Assembly: GCA_050725495.1 (NCBI GenBank)
Contig: JBOHHM010000111.1
Coordinates: 1-16,122, forward strand
Reading direction: 5' to 3'
Origin: JBOHHM01 sp050725495
Lineage (GTDB): Bacteria > Pseudomonadota > Gammaproteobacteria > Burkholderiales > Burkholderiaceae_C
Length of the DNA: 16,122 nucleotides
Under the pieces are notes generated by a model. That model had not been told where the DNA came from. It was given only the letters and a program-made list of their open reading frames with translations, and made no database searches. This document shows positions 1-6,478 of the stretch, one piece after another; position 1 is the stretch's first letter; each line of letters begins with the position of its first letter. The translations under genes and the position numbers were made by a program.

Positions 1-1
1 G

Positions 2-898
2 TCCCATCCCTGGGGCCGGCCGCTGCCGGCCTACAGCGCCGGCGCGCATCTTGACGTCCACATGCCGGGCGGCTTCATGCGCCAGTACTCGATTGCCCGC
101 GCCCCCGGCACGGATGAAGGGTCGGCCCCGCCCTACGTGATCGCCGTCAAGCGCGAACCTGCAAGCCGCGGCGGCTCCGCCTCCATGCACGAACGCGTGC
201 GCGAAGGCGACCTGCTGCCGGTCAGCGGGCCGCGCAACACCTTTCCTCTGGCGCCGCAGGCCCGACGGCACCTGCTGCTGGCCGGCGGCATCGGCATGAC
301 GCCGCTGCTGGCCATGGCCCAGGCGCTGGCGCGCCAGGGCGCCGATTTCGAGTTCTGCTGTTTCGCGCGCAGCCGCGCGCATCTGGCGTTTGCCGACGTG
401 CTGCGCGAGCCGGCGTTGGCGCCGCATGTGCGCCTGCACTTCGACGATGCTGCCGCCGCTGAAAAAGTCGATCTCAAGCAATTGTTGTCCGAAGCCGCTG
501 CGGACACCCACCTCTACATCTGCGGGCCGACCGGCTTCATGCAGGCGGTGCGCTCTGCCGCCGCGCACTGGCCCGAGGACGCCATCCATACCGAATACTT
601 CGCACCGCCCGAGGCCGATGCCGGCAGCGGCAATGACAGCCCGTTCGAGCTGGTGCTGGCGCGCCGCGGCATCACGGTGCCGGTGGCAGCCGACCAGACC
701 GCTGTCGCCGCGCTGCACGACATGGGCATCGACATCCCGACCTCGTGCGAGCAGGGGATCTGCGGCAGCTGCGTGGTGGGCTGCCTCGAAGGCGAGGTCG
801 AGCACCGCGACTTCTGCCTGACGTCGACCGAGCGCCAGCACAAGCTGGCCCTGTGCTGCTCGCGCGCCAAGGGCGGGCCGCTGGTGCTCGATCTCTGA
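2..898 (+). CDS. PDR/VanB-family ferredoxin reductase (FMN/NAD/2Fe-2S), 5' end outside window
   Basis: Electron-transfer component that moves electrons from NAD(P)H through flavin to a C-terminal 2Fe-2S centre, typically feeding a Rieske oxygenase such as vanillate or phthalate oxygenase. The frame is open from base 2, so the visible 298 residues probably lack only about 20 N-terminal residues of a roughly 320-residue family. An RQYS flavin-binding motif starts near base 80. A nucleotide-binding GGIGMTPLLAMA stretch follows at about 283-318, then an ICGPTGFM segment near 520-543. The C-terminal plant-type ferredoxin domain has Cys at 746, 761 and 770 (CX4CX2C) and a CC pair at 854-859 as the fourth ligand. 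The family is clear; the partner oxygenase is not visible, so the substrate is unknown. The ATG at 62 is internal to the flavin domain and is not the real start. Confidence 0.9.
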   Translation, partial: SHPWGRPLPAYSAGAHLDVHMPGGFMRQYSIARAPGTDEGSAPPYVIAVKREPASRGGSASMHERVREGDLLPVSGPRNTFPLAPQARRHLLLAGGIGMTPLLAMAQALARQGADFEFCCFARSRAHLAFADVLREPALAPHVRLHFDDAAAAEKVDLKQLLSEAAADTHLYICGPTGFMQAVRSAAAHWPEDAIHTEYFAPPEADAGSGNDSPFELVLARRGITVPVAADQTAVAALHDMGIDIPTSCEQGICGSCVVGCLEGEVEHRDFCLTSTERQHKLALCCSRAKGGPLVLDL

Positions 899-900
899 CG

Positions 901-1632
901 ATGACCGCTTCCACCACCATGCCGGCCATGCCCACGACCGACCCTGACACCGCCATCCTGAGCGAGCCTGCGCGCAGCGACGACACGCCGGCCCAGGCCA
1001 CGCGGCGGCCGTCGCGCCGCAGGGCCCAGACCCTGGCCGCGATCCACCAGGCCGCGATCGAAGTGTTCGCCGCCGAAGGCCTGAGCGGCGCCTCGACCCA
1101 GGCGATTGCCGACAATGCCGGCCTGTCCAAGGCCCAGCTGCACTACTACATCGACAGCAAGGAAGACCTGTACCGCCAGGTGCTGCAGGACATCGTGGAC
1201 GACTGGATCGGCGTGTTCGGCTTCAGCGACGAGGCCTTCGGGCCGCGCAAGGTGCTCAGCGACCTGATACGCCGCAAGATGGAGTTCTCATTCGAACAGC
1301 CGCTGCGCTCGCGCATTTTCACCGCCGAGATGATGCGCGGCGCGCCGGTGCTGCGCCCCACGCTCGGCACCAGCAAGCGGCGCACCCAGCAGGCCGTGGC
1401 AGTGATCCAGAACTGGATCAACCGCGGGCTGATGGACGCGCTCGACCCGCTGGCCCTGCTGTTCCACATCTGGGCCATGACCCAGTTCTATGCCGACCAT
1501 GCGGAGCAGGTCCTGTATTTTCGCGAGCTCGCGCAGATCGGCGCGGACGAACGCAAGCACCTGATCGGCGAGGTCACCGCCTTCGTGCTCAAGGGCGCCG
1601 GCGTGAAGGAGCCCCTCCCAGCCGCACGCTGA
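901..1632 (+). CDS. TetR-family regulator, RutR-like
   Basis: 243-residue transcriptional regulator. After a disordered Pro/Ala/Arg-rich N-terminal tail of about 40 residues comes the TetR helix-turn-helix (residues about 61-95, ending in LHYYIDSKEDLY). The rest resembles the C-terminal domain of E. coli RutR/YcdC: the segment ending DPLALLFHIWAMTQFYADHAEQV lines up with RutR's DPQHLIFMIWASTQHYADFAPQV. RutR itself responds to uracil; whether the ligand is conserved here cannot be told. The start at 901 is chosen because it lies 2 nt after the reductase stop, implying co-transcription and coupling. A likely role is local control of the upstream oxygenase/reductase operon. The 3' end overlaps the open frame of a minus-strand remnant. 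Confidence 0.88.
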   Translation: MTASTTMPAMPTTDPDTAILSEPARSDDTPAQATRRPSRRRAQTLAAIHQAAIEVFAAEGLSGASTQAIADNAGLSKAQLHYYIDSKEDLYRQVLQDIVDDWIGVFGFSDEAFGPRKVLSDLIRRKMEFSFEQPLRSRIFTAEMMRGAPVLRPTLGTSKRRTQQAVAVIQNWINRGLMDALDPLALLFHIWAMTQFYADHAEQVLYFRELAQIGADERKHLIGEVTAFVLKGAGVKEPLPAAR

Positions 1633-2050
1633 ACCCGCGCGGCAGGCCTGGCCCGGGCGACGCGGCCCCCGGGATCGGGCCCGGCTCAGGCCGAGGGCTC
1701 GGCCGGGGCAGGTAGCCGCGCTGCTCGATGTCGCGCTTGTCTTCCAGCGCCGCGGCTCTCACTTCCTTGCGCCCCTGAGCCCTGAGCACCGGCGCCAGCC
1801 AGCCCAGCAGCGGCGGCAGGGGCAGGCGGATGGTGATGCCCACGTCGGTGCCCGGCTGCCCGCCCTGCGCGACCTCGGCAAAGCTGAAATGCAGCGAGCC
1901 GCCTTTGTTGAAACCCTCGACCGAGGTGTCGCGAATACCGCCGTCGGCCAGCCAGCGGCGCTCGAACATGTCGCGCTGGGTGATGCCCAGCAGCTTGACG
2001 GTTTGCTCGAAGCGCAGGCGGCAACGCCCGCGAGGATGTGCGGTCCATAC
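1589..2050 (-). pseudogene. 5'-truncated remnant of a small protein gene, possibly SRPBCC/polyketide-cyclase-like
   Basis: The minus frame is open from an in-frame TAG at 2051-2053 down to a stop at 1589-1591. Its codons from about 2030 to 1690 have strongly GC-biased third positions, as in real genes here. The translation (a FEQTVKLLG stretch, then FERRWLADGGIRDTSVEGF, GTDVGITIRLPLPPLLGWL, ending LEDKRDIEQRGYLPRP) has the alternating-strand plus C-terminal helix look of SRPBCC proteins, but I cannot name a family firmly. No ATG with an SD precedes the conserved part; the first ATG (1967-1969) lies inside it. That suggests the 5' end was lost. The Pro/Gly-rich tail after about 1690 looks like read-through into the end of the TetR gene, which it overlaps tail to tail. 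Confidence 0.45.
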
Positions 2051-2069
2051 CTATTTTGCGCCCCGCATG

Positions 2070-2147
2070 GCGCAGTTCGCTCCGGCTTTTGCGCGTTTCG
2101 TCGCATCCCGCTGGTCGCTGGCCGGGCCAGCGAGCACAGTTCGCTCC
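2070..2147. repeat. Direct repeat GCRCAGTTCGCTCC, two copies
   Basis: GCGCAGTTCGCTCC at 2070-2083 and GCACAGTTCGCTCC at 2134-2147 match at 13 of 14 positions and are 64 bp apart start to start. Both lie in the leader region just upstream of the DUF2306 gene that opens the operon. They could be regulator sites or a small duplication. Confidence 0.5.
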
Positions 2148-2167
2148 ACCGCAACACGGAGCCCGCC

Positions 2168-2581
2168 ATGCAACTCACGCCCGTCATCGCCATCCACCTG
2201 AGCGCCGCCGCCTCGGCCCTGCTCATCGGCCCGATCGCGCTGTGGGCCCGAAAGGGCCGCACCCAGCGCCCCGGACTGCACCGCGCCTTCGGCTACGCCT
2301 GGGTCACGCTGATGGTGATCACCGCCGTCTCGGCCCTGTTCATCCGCGACTTCTCGCTGCCCAATATCGCGGGCTACACACCCATTCACCTGCTGGTGCC
2401 GGCCACCTTCGCCGGCCTGTTTCGCGCGTTCTGGGCCCTGGCCCACGGCAACATCGCCAGCCACCGCATCGCCATGCAAGCCACCTACATCAGCGCCTGC
2501 GTCGTGGCCGGGGCCTTCACCCTGCTGCCCAGTCGCTACCTGGGCCAGCTGCTGTGGCACCAGGCGCTGGGCCTGATCTGA
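2168..2581 (+). CDS. DUF2306 integral membrane protein
   Basis: 137-residue predicted inner-membrane protein with four hydrophobic segments and almost no soluble part. It carries the features I associate with DUF2306: an H-R-x-x-G-Y segment after the first loop, GYTPIHLLVP in the middle, and a final HRIAMQATYISACVVAGAFTLLPSRYLG-type segment containing the FTLLPSRYLG signature. Biochemical function is unknown for the family. The start at 2168 is chosen because it has a GGAG element 5-9 nt upstream and begins directly with the first membrane segment; longer upstream frames read through the leader and look non-coding. It is the first gene of a plus-strand run that ends with a two-component system, with a 48 nt gap to the next gene. 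Confidence 0.82.
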   Translation: MQLTPVIAIHLSAAASALLIGPIALWARKGRTQRPGLHRAFGYAWVTLMVITAVSALFIRDFSLPNIAGYTPIHLLVPATFAGLFRAFWALAHGNIASHRIAMQATYISACVVAGAFTLLPSRYLGQLLWHQALGLI

Positions 2582-2629
2582 GCCCCACTGCCCGCTCCCC
2601 TTCACCTTCATCACCTGAAAGGAATCAGC

Positions 2630-2926
2630 ATGAACTCCCTGACGAATCTGCAAGAAGCCGAGCTCGAACGCCTGGCCCGAAAGCGCGCCGCCTTGCGCAT
2701 GGGCTGGCTCATCCATGCCCTGGTGTTCGTGACCGTCAACCTCCTGCTGGCCGGCCTGGCCGCCCTGAGCGGGCGCCACTGGGCCCTCTTCCCGGCCTTC
2801 GGCTGGGGCCTGGGTTTGCTGATCCACGGCCTGGTGGTCTACCTCGTCATGCCCGGCAGCGGGTTCTACGAGCGGCTGGTGCAGCGAGAGCGCACGCGGC
2901 TCACGCTGCAACGCGACCCGTGGTGA
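2630..2926 (+). CDS. 2TM-domain membrane protein (copy 1)
   Basis: 98-residue protein. An N-terminal amphipathic stretch containing ERLARKRAALRMGW leads into two membrane segments (residues about 24-45 and 53-75) joined by a short loop with HWALFPAFGWGLGLLIHG, and the protein ends in a charged helix RLVQRERTRL. This layout matches the 2TM domain (PF13239 type), often found beside or fused to LytS/LytTR regulators. AAGGAA lies 6-11 nt before the ATG. It is clearly paralogous to the protein at 3971-4306: both share ERLARKRA, FPxxGWGLGLxxHG and ERxVQxERxRL. The role is unknown, perhaps accessory to the kinase downstream. Confidence 0.85.
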   Translation: MNSLTNLQEAELERLARKRAALRMGWLIHALVFVTVNLLLAGLAALSGRHWALFPAFGWGLGLLIHGLVVYLVMPGSGFYERLVQRERTRLTLQRDPW

Positions 2927-2943
2927 ACCTGAGGAGCCATTCA

Positions 2944-3969
2944 ATGAAGAAATACCTTCTCAGCTGCCTCGTGTCGCTGGCCGCTGCTTGCGCCCAGGCC
3001 GGCGTGGGTCTCACCGAGTTGCCCGGCCTCAAGGGCGACGGCCCGGTCACCGTGTACTACCCCTCGAGCGCCGATGACAAGCCGCTCGCGCGCGGACGCT
3101 TCACCCTGAACCTGGCCTGGCAGGGCCAGGCCGTGCGCGGCAACGGGCGCCTCATCGTCATCTCGCACGGCTCGGGCGGCGCCCCCTGGGTCCATGCCGA
3201 CCTCGCGCGCAGCCTGGTCGAAGCGGGCTTTATCGTGGCCATGCCCGAGCACCACGCCGACAACTACAGGGACCCTTCCACGCCCGGGCCCGAGAGCTGG
3301 AAGCTGCGCCCCGCCAAGGTGTCGCGAGCGATCGATGCGCTGGCGCAGGACGCCCGCTTCGCGCCGTTGCTGTCGCTGGACAAGGTCGGCATGTACGGCA
3401 TGTCGGCCGGGGGCCACACGGCGCTGAGCCTGGCCGGCGGGCGCTGGTCGCCGGCCCGCTTCAAGCAGCATTGCGAGGCCCACATCGCCGAGGACTTTCC
3501 CGCCTGCGTGGGCCTGATCACGCGGCTGCGCGACAACTTCCTCGACGGCCTCAAAAAGACCGTGGCCCTGGGCGTGATCCGCCAGCGCTTCGACGACGCC
3601 ACCTGGTACACCCACCACGACCCGCGCATTCAGGCCGTGGTCGCCGGTGTGCCGGCTGCCGCCGACTTCGACGTGGCATCGCTGGCCGTGCCGCGCGTGC
3701 CGCTGGGCCTGGTCACCGCGGGACAGGACAAATGGCTCGCGCCACGTTTTCACAGCGGTCCGATCCAGCAGGCTTGCACGCCCTGCGAGCACATCGCCGA
3801 GCTGCCCACGGCCGGCCATGGCGCCCTGCTCTCGCCGCCGCCACCGCTGGACCGGCTGGGCGAGATTGCCGCCGACCTGCTGGGCGATCCGCCCGGCTTC
3901 GACCGCAGCGTGCTGCCCGAGGTGGACCGCAGGATCACGGCCTTCTTTCGCCAACACCTGCTCCCCTAG
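2944..3969 (+). CDS. Secreted alpha/beta hydrolase (dienelactone hydrolase / PAF-acetylhydrolase-like)
   Basis: 341-residue predicted periplasmic hydrolase. A signal peptide (MKKYLLSCLVSLAAACAQAG) leads the protein, with cleavage expected after AQA. The fold markers are in order: an oxyanion-type HGSGG loop (about residue 77), the nucleophile elbow GMSAGGHT (about 158), an acid candidate in TAGQDKWLAP (about 260), and the catalytic His candidate in TAGHGALL (about 293). Cysteine pairs (QHCEAH...PACVG and QACTPCEH) fit a disulfide-bearing exported enzyme. The start at 2944 has GAGGAG 7-12 nt upstream and puts the signal peptide at the N-terminus. Substrate is not predictable; an ester or lactone is likely. 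It sits between the two 2TM paralogues in the same operon. Confidence 0.85.
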   Translation: MKKYLLSCLVSLAAACAQAGVGLTELPGLKGDGPVTVYYPSSADDKPLARGRFTLNLAWQGQAVRGNGRLIVISHGSGGAPWVHADLARSLVEAGFIVAMPEHHADNYRDPSTPGPESWKLRPAKVSRAIDALAQDARFAPLLSLDKVGMYGMSAGGHTALSLAGGRWSPARFKQHCEAHIAEDFPACVGLITRLRDNFLDGLKKTVALGVIRQRFDDATWYTHHDPRIQAVVAGVPAAADFDVASLAVPRVPLGLVTAGQDKWLAPRFHSGPIQQACTPCEHIAELPTAGHGALLSPPPPLDRLGEIAADLLGDPPGFDRSVLPEVDRRITAFFRQHLLP

Positions 3970-3970
3970 A

Positions 3971-4306
3971 ATGAACGCAGAACGCAGCATGACCTCGCCC
4001 CCGTCCCAGCCACTCAGTCCCGAAGAAATCGAGCGCCTCGCGCGCAAGCGCGCCGGCGCCAAGCTGGGTTGGTACGGCCATGCGGCCTTGTACGTGGTGG
4101 TCAACCTGTTCATCTTCGCCATCTCGCAGTACGGTTTCGGCCACCGGCCCTGGTCGGTGTTCCCGCTGCTGGGCTGGGGCCTGGGCCTGGCGCTGCACGG
4201 CGTTTCGGTGTTTGTGCTGGGCGCGGGCGGCAGCCTGCGTGAGCGCATGGTCCAGAAAGAGCGCGAGCGGCTGCAGCGGCAGCACAACCGCGCCGGCCGG
4301 CCATGA
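3971..4306 (+). CDS. 2TM-domain membrane protein (copy 2)
   Basis: 111 residues from the ATG at 3971, one base after the hydrolase stop; an in-frame ATG at 3989 (MTSPPSQ) is an alternative start. Neither has a strong SD, so translation is probably coupled to the hydrolase. An N-terminal linker is followed by EEIERLARKRAGAKLGW, two membrane segments with WSVFPLLGWGLGLALHG between or at the start of the second, and a charged ERMVQKERERLQRQ tail. It is paralogous to the protein at 2630-2926. Its stop codon overlaps the start of a 20-codon micro-ORF by ATGA, which in turn overlaps the kinase start, tying it to the two-component system. Confidence 0.84.
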   Translation: MNAERSMTSPPSQPLSPEEIERLARKRAGAKLGWYGHAALYVVVNLFIFAISQYGFGHRPWSVFPLLGWGLGLALHGVSVFVLGAGGSLRERMVQKERERLQRQHNRAGRP

Positions 4307-4365
4307 GCACGCCGGGCCGCCCCAAGAGCAAGTACCGCAGCGCGCTGCGCGAAGCTTCCCCATGA
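4303..4365 (+). CDS. 20-codon micro-ORF coupled between 2TM gene and kinase
   Basis: Reads MSTPGRPKSKYRSALREASP then TGA. Its ATG overlaps the 2TM stop (ATGA, 4303-4306) and its stop overlaps the kinase ATG (ATGA, 4362-4365), so ribosomes could pass from gene to gene by reinitiation. The kinase has no good SD of its own, which makes this ORF the likely route for its translation. The peptide is basic (six Lys/Arg) and ends Ser-Pro-stop, a context known to slow termination. I have an unverified impression that GRPKxxYRSA-type peptides recur in Burkholderiales. That it is translated is an inference from the layout. Confidence 0.5.
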   Translation: MSTPGRPKSKYRSALREASP

Positions 4366-5405
4366 AGATCGACTGGATCGCCAAGCTGCAGCATTTGCTG
4401 CAGACCATGGCCTTCTGCCTGGCGATCGCCACCATCCAGTACGCGTTTTTGCCCGAGCGGCCCTATGCGCCACCCGTGGCGTATTCGCTGGCCATCGGCA
4501 CCATCACCTGGGCCATCATCGACCTGGGACGCGAGCTGTTCCCCTCGGCGCGCGAAACCGGCTGGCCCGCAGGCGCCAGCGGCCTGCTGCTGGTGGTGGG
4601 CGGCATCGCCGCGGGCTACCTGCTGGGCAACGCGCTGGCCGACATGGCCTGCCGCGCCTTCGGCTGGTATGCCGGCGGGCCGCCCGTGAACCGCGACACC
4701 GAGCTGCGCAACTCCATCCTGATCACGACGCTGGCCGGCATCGCCGGCACCTACTACTTCTACAGCAAAGGCAAGAGCGCCTACCTCGAACGCAAGATGA
4801 CCGAAGCGCGCCAGCATGCCAGCGAGGCAAGGCTGAGGCTGCTCGAAACCCAGCTCGAACCCCACATGCTGTTCAACACGCTGGCCAACTTGCGCGCCTT
4901 GATCGACGCCGACCCGGCGCGCGCGCAGCAGATGCTGGACCACATGATTGCCTACCTGCGCGCCACGCTCGGCGCCTCGCGTGCCACCAGCCACAGCCTG
5001 CAGGCCGAGTTCGACCGCCTGCGCGACTATCTGGAACTGATGGCGATCCGCATGGGTCCGCGCCTGGCCTACACGCTGGAGCTGCCGCCCGAGCTGGCGG
5101 CGCAGCCCGTGCCGGCCCTGCTGCTGCAGCCGCTGGTGGAAAACAGCATCAAGCACGGGCTCGAGCCCCAGGTGCAGGGCGGCAGCATCACGGTGAGTGC
5201 GCGGCGCGAGGGCGAGTGGCTGACCCTGGAGGTCATCGACACCGGCGCCGGCTTCAACGGCGCGCTGCCGACCGACAGCGGTTTTGGCCTGGCCCAGGTG
5301 CGCGAACGGCTGGCCACCGCCTACGGCCCTCGGGGCACTATTGAATTCATAGCGGATCAGGCAGGCGGCTCGCGGGCTAGCATTCGATTTCCCTTGCAGA
5401 GATGA
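4362..5405 (+). CDS. LytS/AlgZ-type sensor histidine kinase
   Basis: 347-residue membrane kinase that should phosphorylate the adjacent LytTR regulator. The N-terminal part (residues about 10-135) holds four hydrophobic segments. A coiled linker (KMTEARQHASEARLRLLE) leads to the His_kinase (PF06580) dimerisation motif LEPHMLFNTLANL with the phospho-accepting His168. The ATPase domain has the N-box PLVENSIKHG (Asn261), the G1 box DTGAGF (293-298) and the G2 box GFGL (307-310). The family's usual QxxPHFLFNTLN is slightly altered but all catalytic residues are present. The start overlaps the micro-ORF by ATGA and the stop overlaps the regulator by ATGA (5402-5405). A CTAT-TGAATTC-ATAG palindrome is embedded near the 3' end. 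Confidence 0.93.
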   Translation: MKIDWIAKLQHLLQTMAFCLAIATIQYAFLPERPYAPPVAYSLAIGTITWAIIDLGRELFPSARETGWPAGASGLLLVVGGIAAGYLLGNALADMACRAFGWYAGGPPVNRDTELRNSILITTLAGIAGTYYFYSKGKSAYLERKMTEARQHASEARLRLLETQLEPHMLFNTLANLRALIDADPARAQQMLDHMIAYLRATLGASRATSHSLQAEFDRLRDYLELMAIRMGPRLAYTLELPPELAAQPVPALLLQPLVENSIKHGLEPQVQGGSITVSARREGEWLTLEVIDTGAGFNGALPTDSGFGLAQVRERLATAYGPRGTIEFIADQAGGSRASIRFPLQR

Positions 5406-6229
5406 GCCCGACGCCCGTTGCCACTGCCCCCACGGCCCTGATTGCCGAAGACGAACCCCTGCTGGCCCAAGCCCTGCGGGCCGAACTGGCACGCGCCTGG
5501 CCCGAGCTCAAGCTGCTGGCCACCGTCGGCGACGGCGCCTCGGCCGTGGCGCAGGCGCTGGCCCTTAAGCCCGATGTGCTGTTCTTCGACATCCGCATGC
5601 CGGGCCTGAGCGGGCTGGAAGCGGCGGCCGAACTGGCCGAGGACTGGCCGCAGGCCGCTCCCTTCCCCGCCCTCGTGTTCGTGACCGCCTACGACCAGTA
5701 CGCGGTCCAGGCCTTCGAGACCCAGGCGGTCGACTATGTGCTCAAGCCCGTGCAGGCCGCGCGCCTGCAAAAAACCGTGGTCAAACTACAGCAAGCCCTC
5801 GCCAACCGGTCGCAAGGCGCTATCAATTTGGAAGCAAATCTGGAAAGCACGCTGGGCCAGCTCCGCAGCCTGCTGGGCGCGGGCCAACCGGCCGCGGCTG
5901 CCGCACCGCTCAAGGTGATCCAGGTCAGCGTGGGCAGCAGCATCCGCATGGTGCCGTTGGACGAGGTGCTGTATTTCGAGGCCGCCGACAAATACGTGCG
6001 CGTGCTGACCGCCAGCCACGAGTACCTGATCCGCACCCCGCTCAAGGAGCTGCTGCCCCAGCTTGACGCCCAGAGTTTCTGGCAAATCCACCGCGGCACC
6101 GTGGTGCGCGCCAGCGCCATCGACAGCGTCACGCGCGACGACAGCGGCAAACTCAGCCTGAGCTTGCGCGGACGCGCCGACAAGCTGGCCGTGAGCCGGC
6201 TTTACGCCCACCTGTTTCGCGCGATGTAG
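5402..6229 (+). CDS. LytTR-family response regulator (AlgR/LytR type)
   Basis: 275-residue DNA-binding response regulator. The receiver domain (residues 12-130) has acidic pocket E16/D17, phospho-acceptor Asp63 in FFDIRMPG, Thr95 in FVTAYDQY and Lys115 in YVLKPV. A linker (about 131-170) is followed by the LytTR domain (171-275) with VLYFEAADKYVRV, TPLKELLPQL, FWQIHRGTVV and a C-terminal VSRLYAHLF. LytTR proteins bind short imperfect direct repeats. The gene overlaps the kinase by 4 nt and is followed about 125 bp later by a terminator, so it is the last gene of the run that begins at 2168. The linker codes over a GCTATCAATTTGGAAGC element that may be a decayed repeat insertion. Confidence 0.94.
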   Translation: MSPTPVATAPTALIAEDEPLLAQALRAELARAWPELKLLATVGDGASAVAQALALKPDVLFFDIRMPGLSGLEAAAELAEDWPQAAPFPALVFVTAYDQYAVQAFETQAVDYVLKPVQAARLQKTVVKLQQALANRSQGAINLEANLESTLGQLRSLLGAGQPAAAAAPLKVIQVSVGSSIRMVPLDEVLYFEAADKYVRVLTASHEYLIRTPLKELLPQLDAQSFWQIHRGTVVRASAIDSVTRDDSGKLSLSLRGRADKLAVSRLYAHLFRAM

Positions 6230-6352
6230 CGATGGCTGAACCCGTTGGGGCCGTCCCCGCGTAAGGGGCTTCAGAGGCCGCTGCCGTGTCGCGATTGCAT
6301 CCCCCAGGGAGAAACCGGCCGGACATTTTCCATTGCCCGCAACCGGCTTGAC

Positions 6353-6384
6353 AGCCCGCAGCTTCGCACTTGCGGGCTTTTTTC
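6353..6384 (+). terminator. Rho-independent terminator after the LytTR operon
   Basis: AGCCCGCA (6353-6360) pairs with TGCGGGCT (6371-6378) around a 10-nt loop and is followed by a run of six T (6378-6383). It ends the 2168-6229 transcript and separates it from the substrate-binding protein gene. Confidence 0.8.
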
Positions 6385-6478
6385 TGCGCCGCACCATCAG
6401 CGTGGCTAATAAGCATTTAGTTTTAGTCAAGTTCGGTACAAACCCGCGAGCTGCCTGGGCGCTCTTTTCCTACATTCG

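Noticed and set aside
2038..2943. N-terminal extension of the hydrolase frame
   Set aside because: It reads through the DUF2306 and 2TM genes in another frame and is Arg/Pro/His-rich; the signal peptide and SD place the start at 2944.
2051..2944. 297-codon minus-strand frame opposite DUF2306 and 2TM genes
   Set aside because: Gln/Gly/His-rich shadow without any known motif; the plus-strand genes have clear families.
4110..5492. 460-codon minus-strand open frame opposite the kinase
   Set aside because: Shadow of the high-GC third positions of the kinase gene; no family motif and no start signal.
6348..6353. TTGACA as a -35 box for the substrate-binding protein gene
   Set aside because: It overlaps the terminator stem and no -10 lies 16-18 bp downstream.
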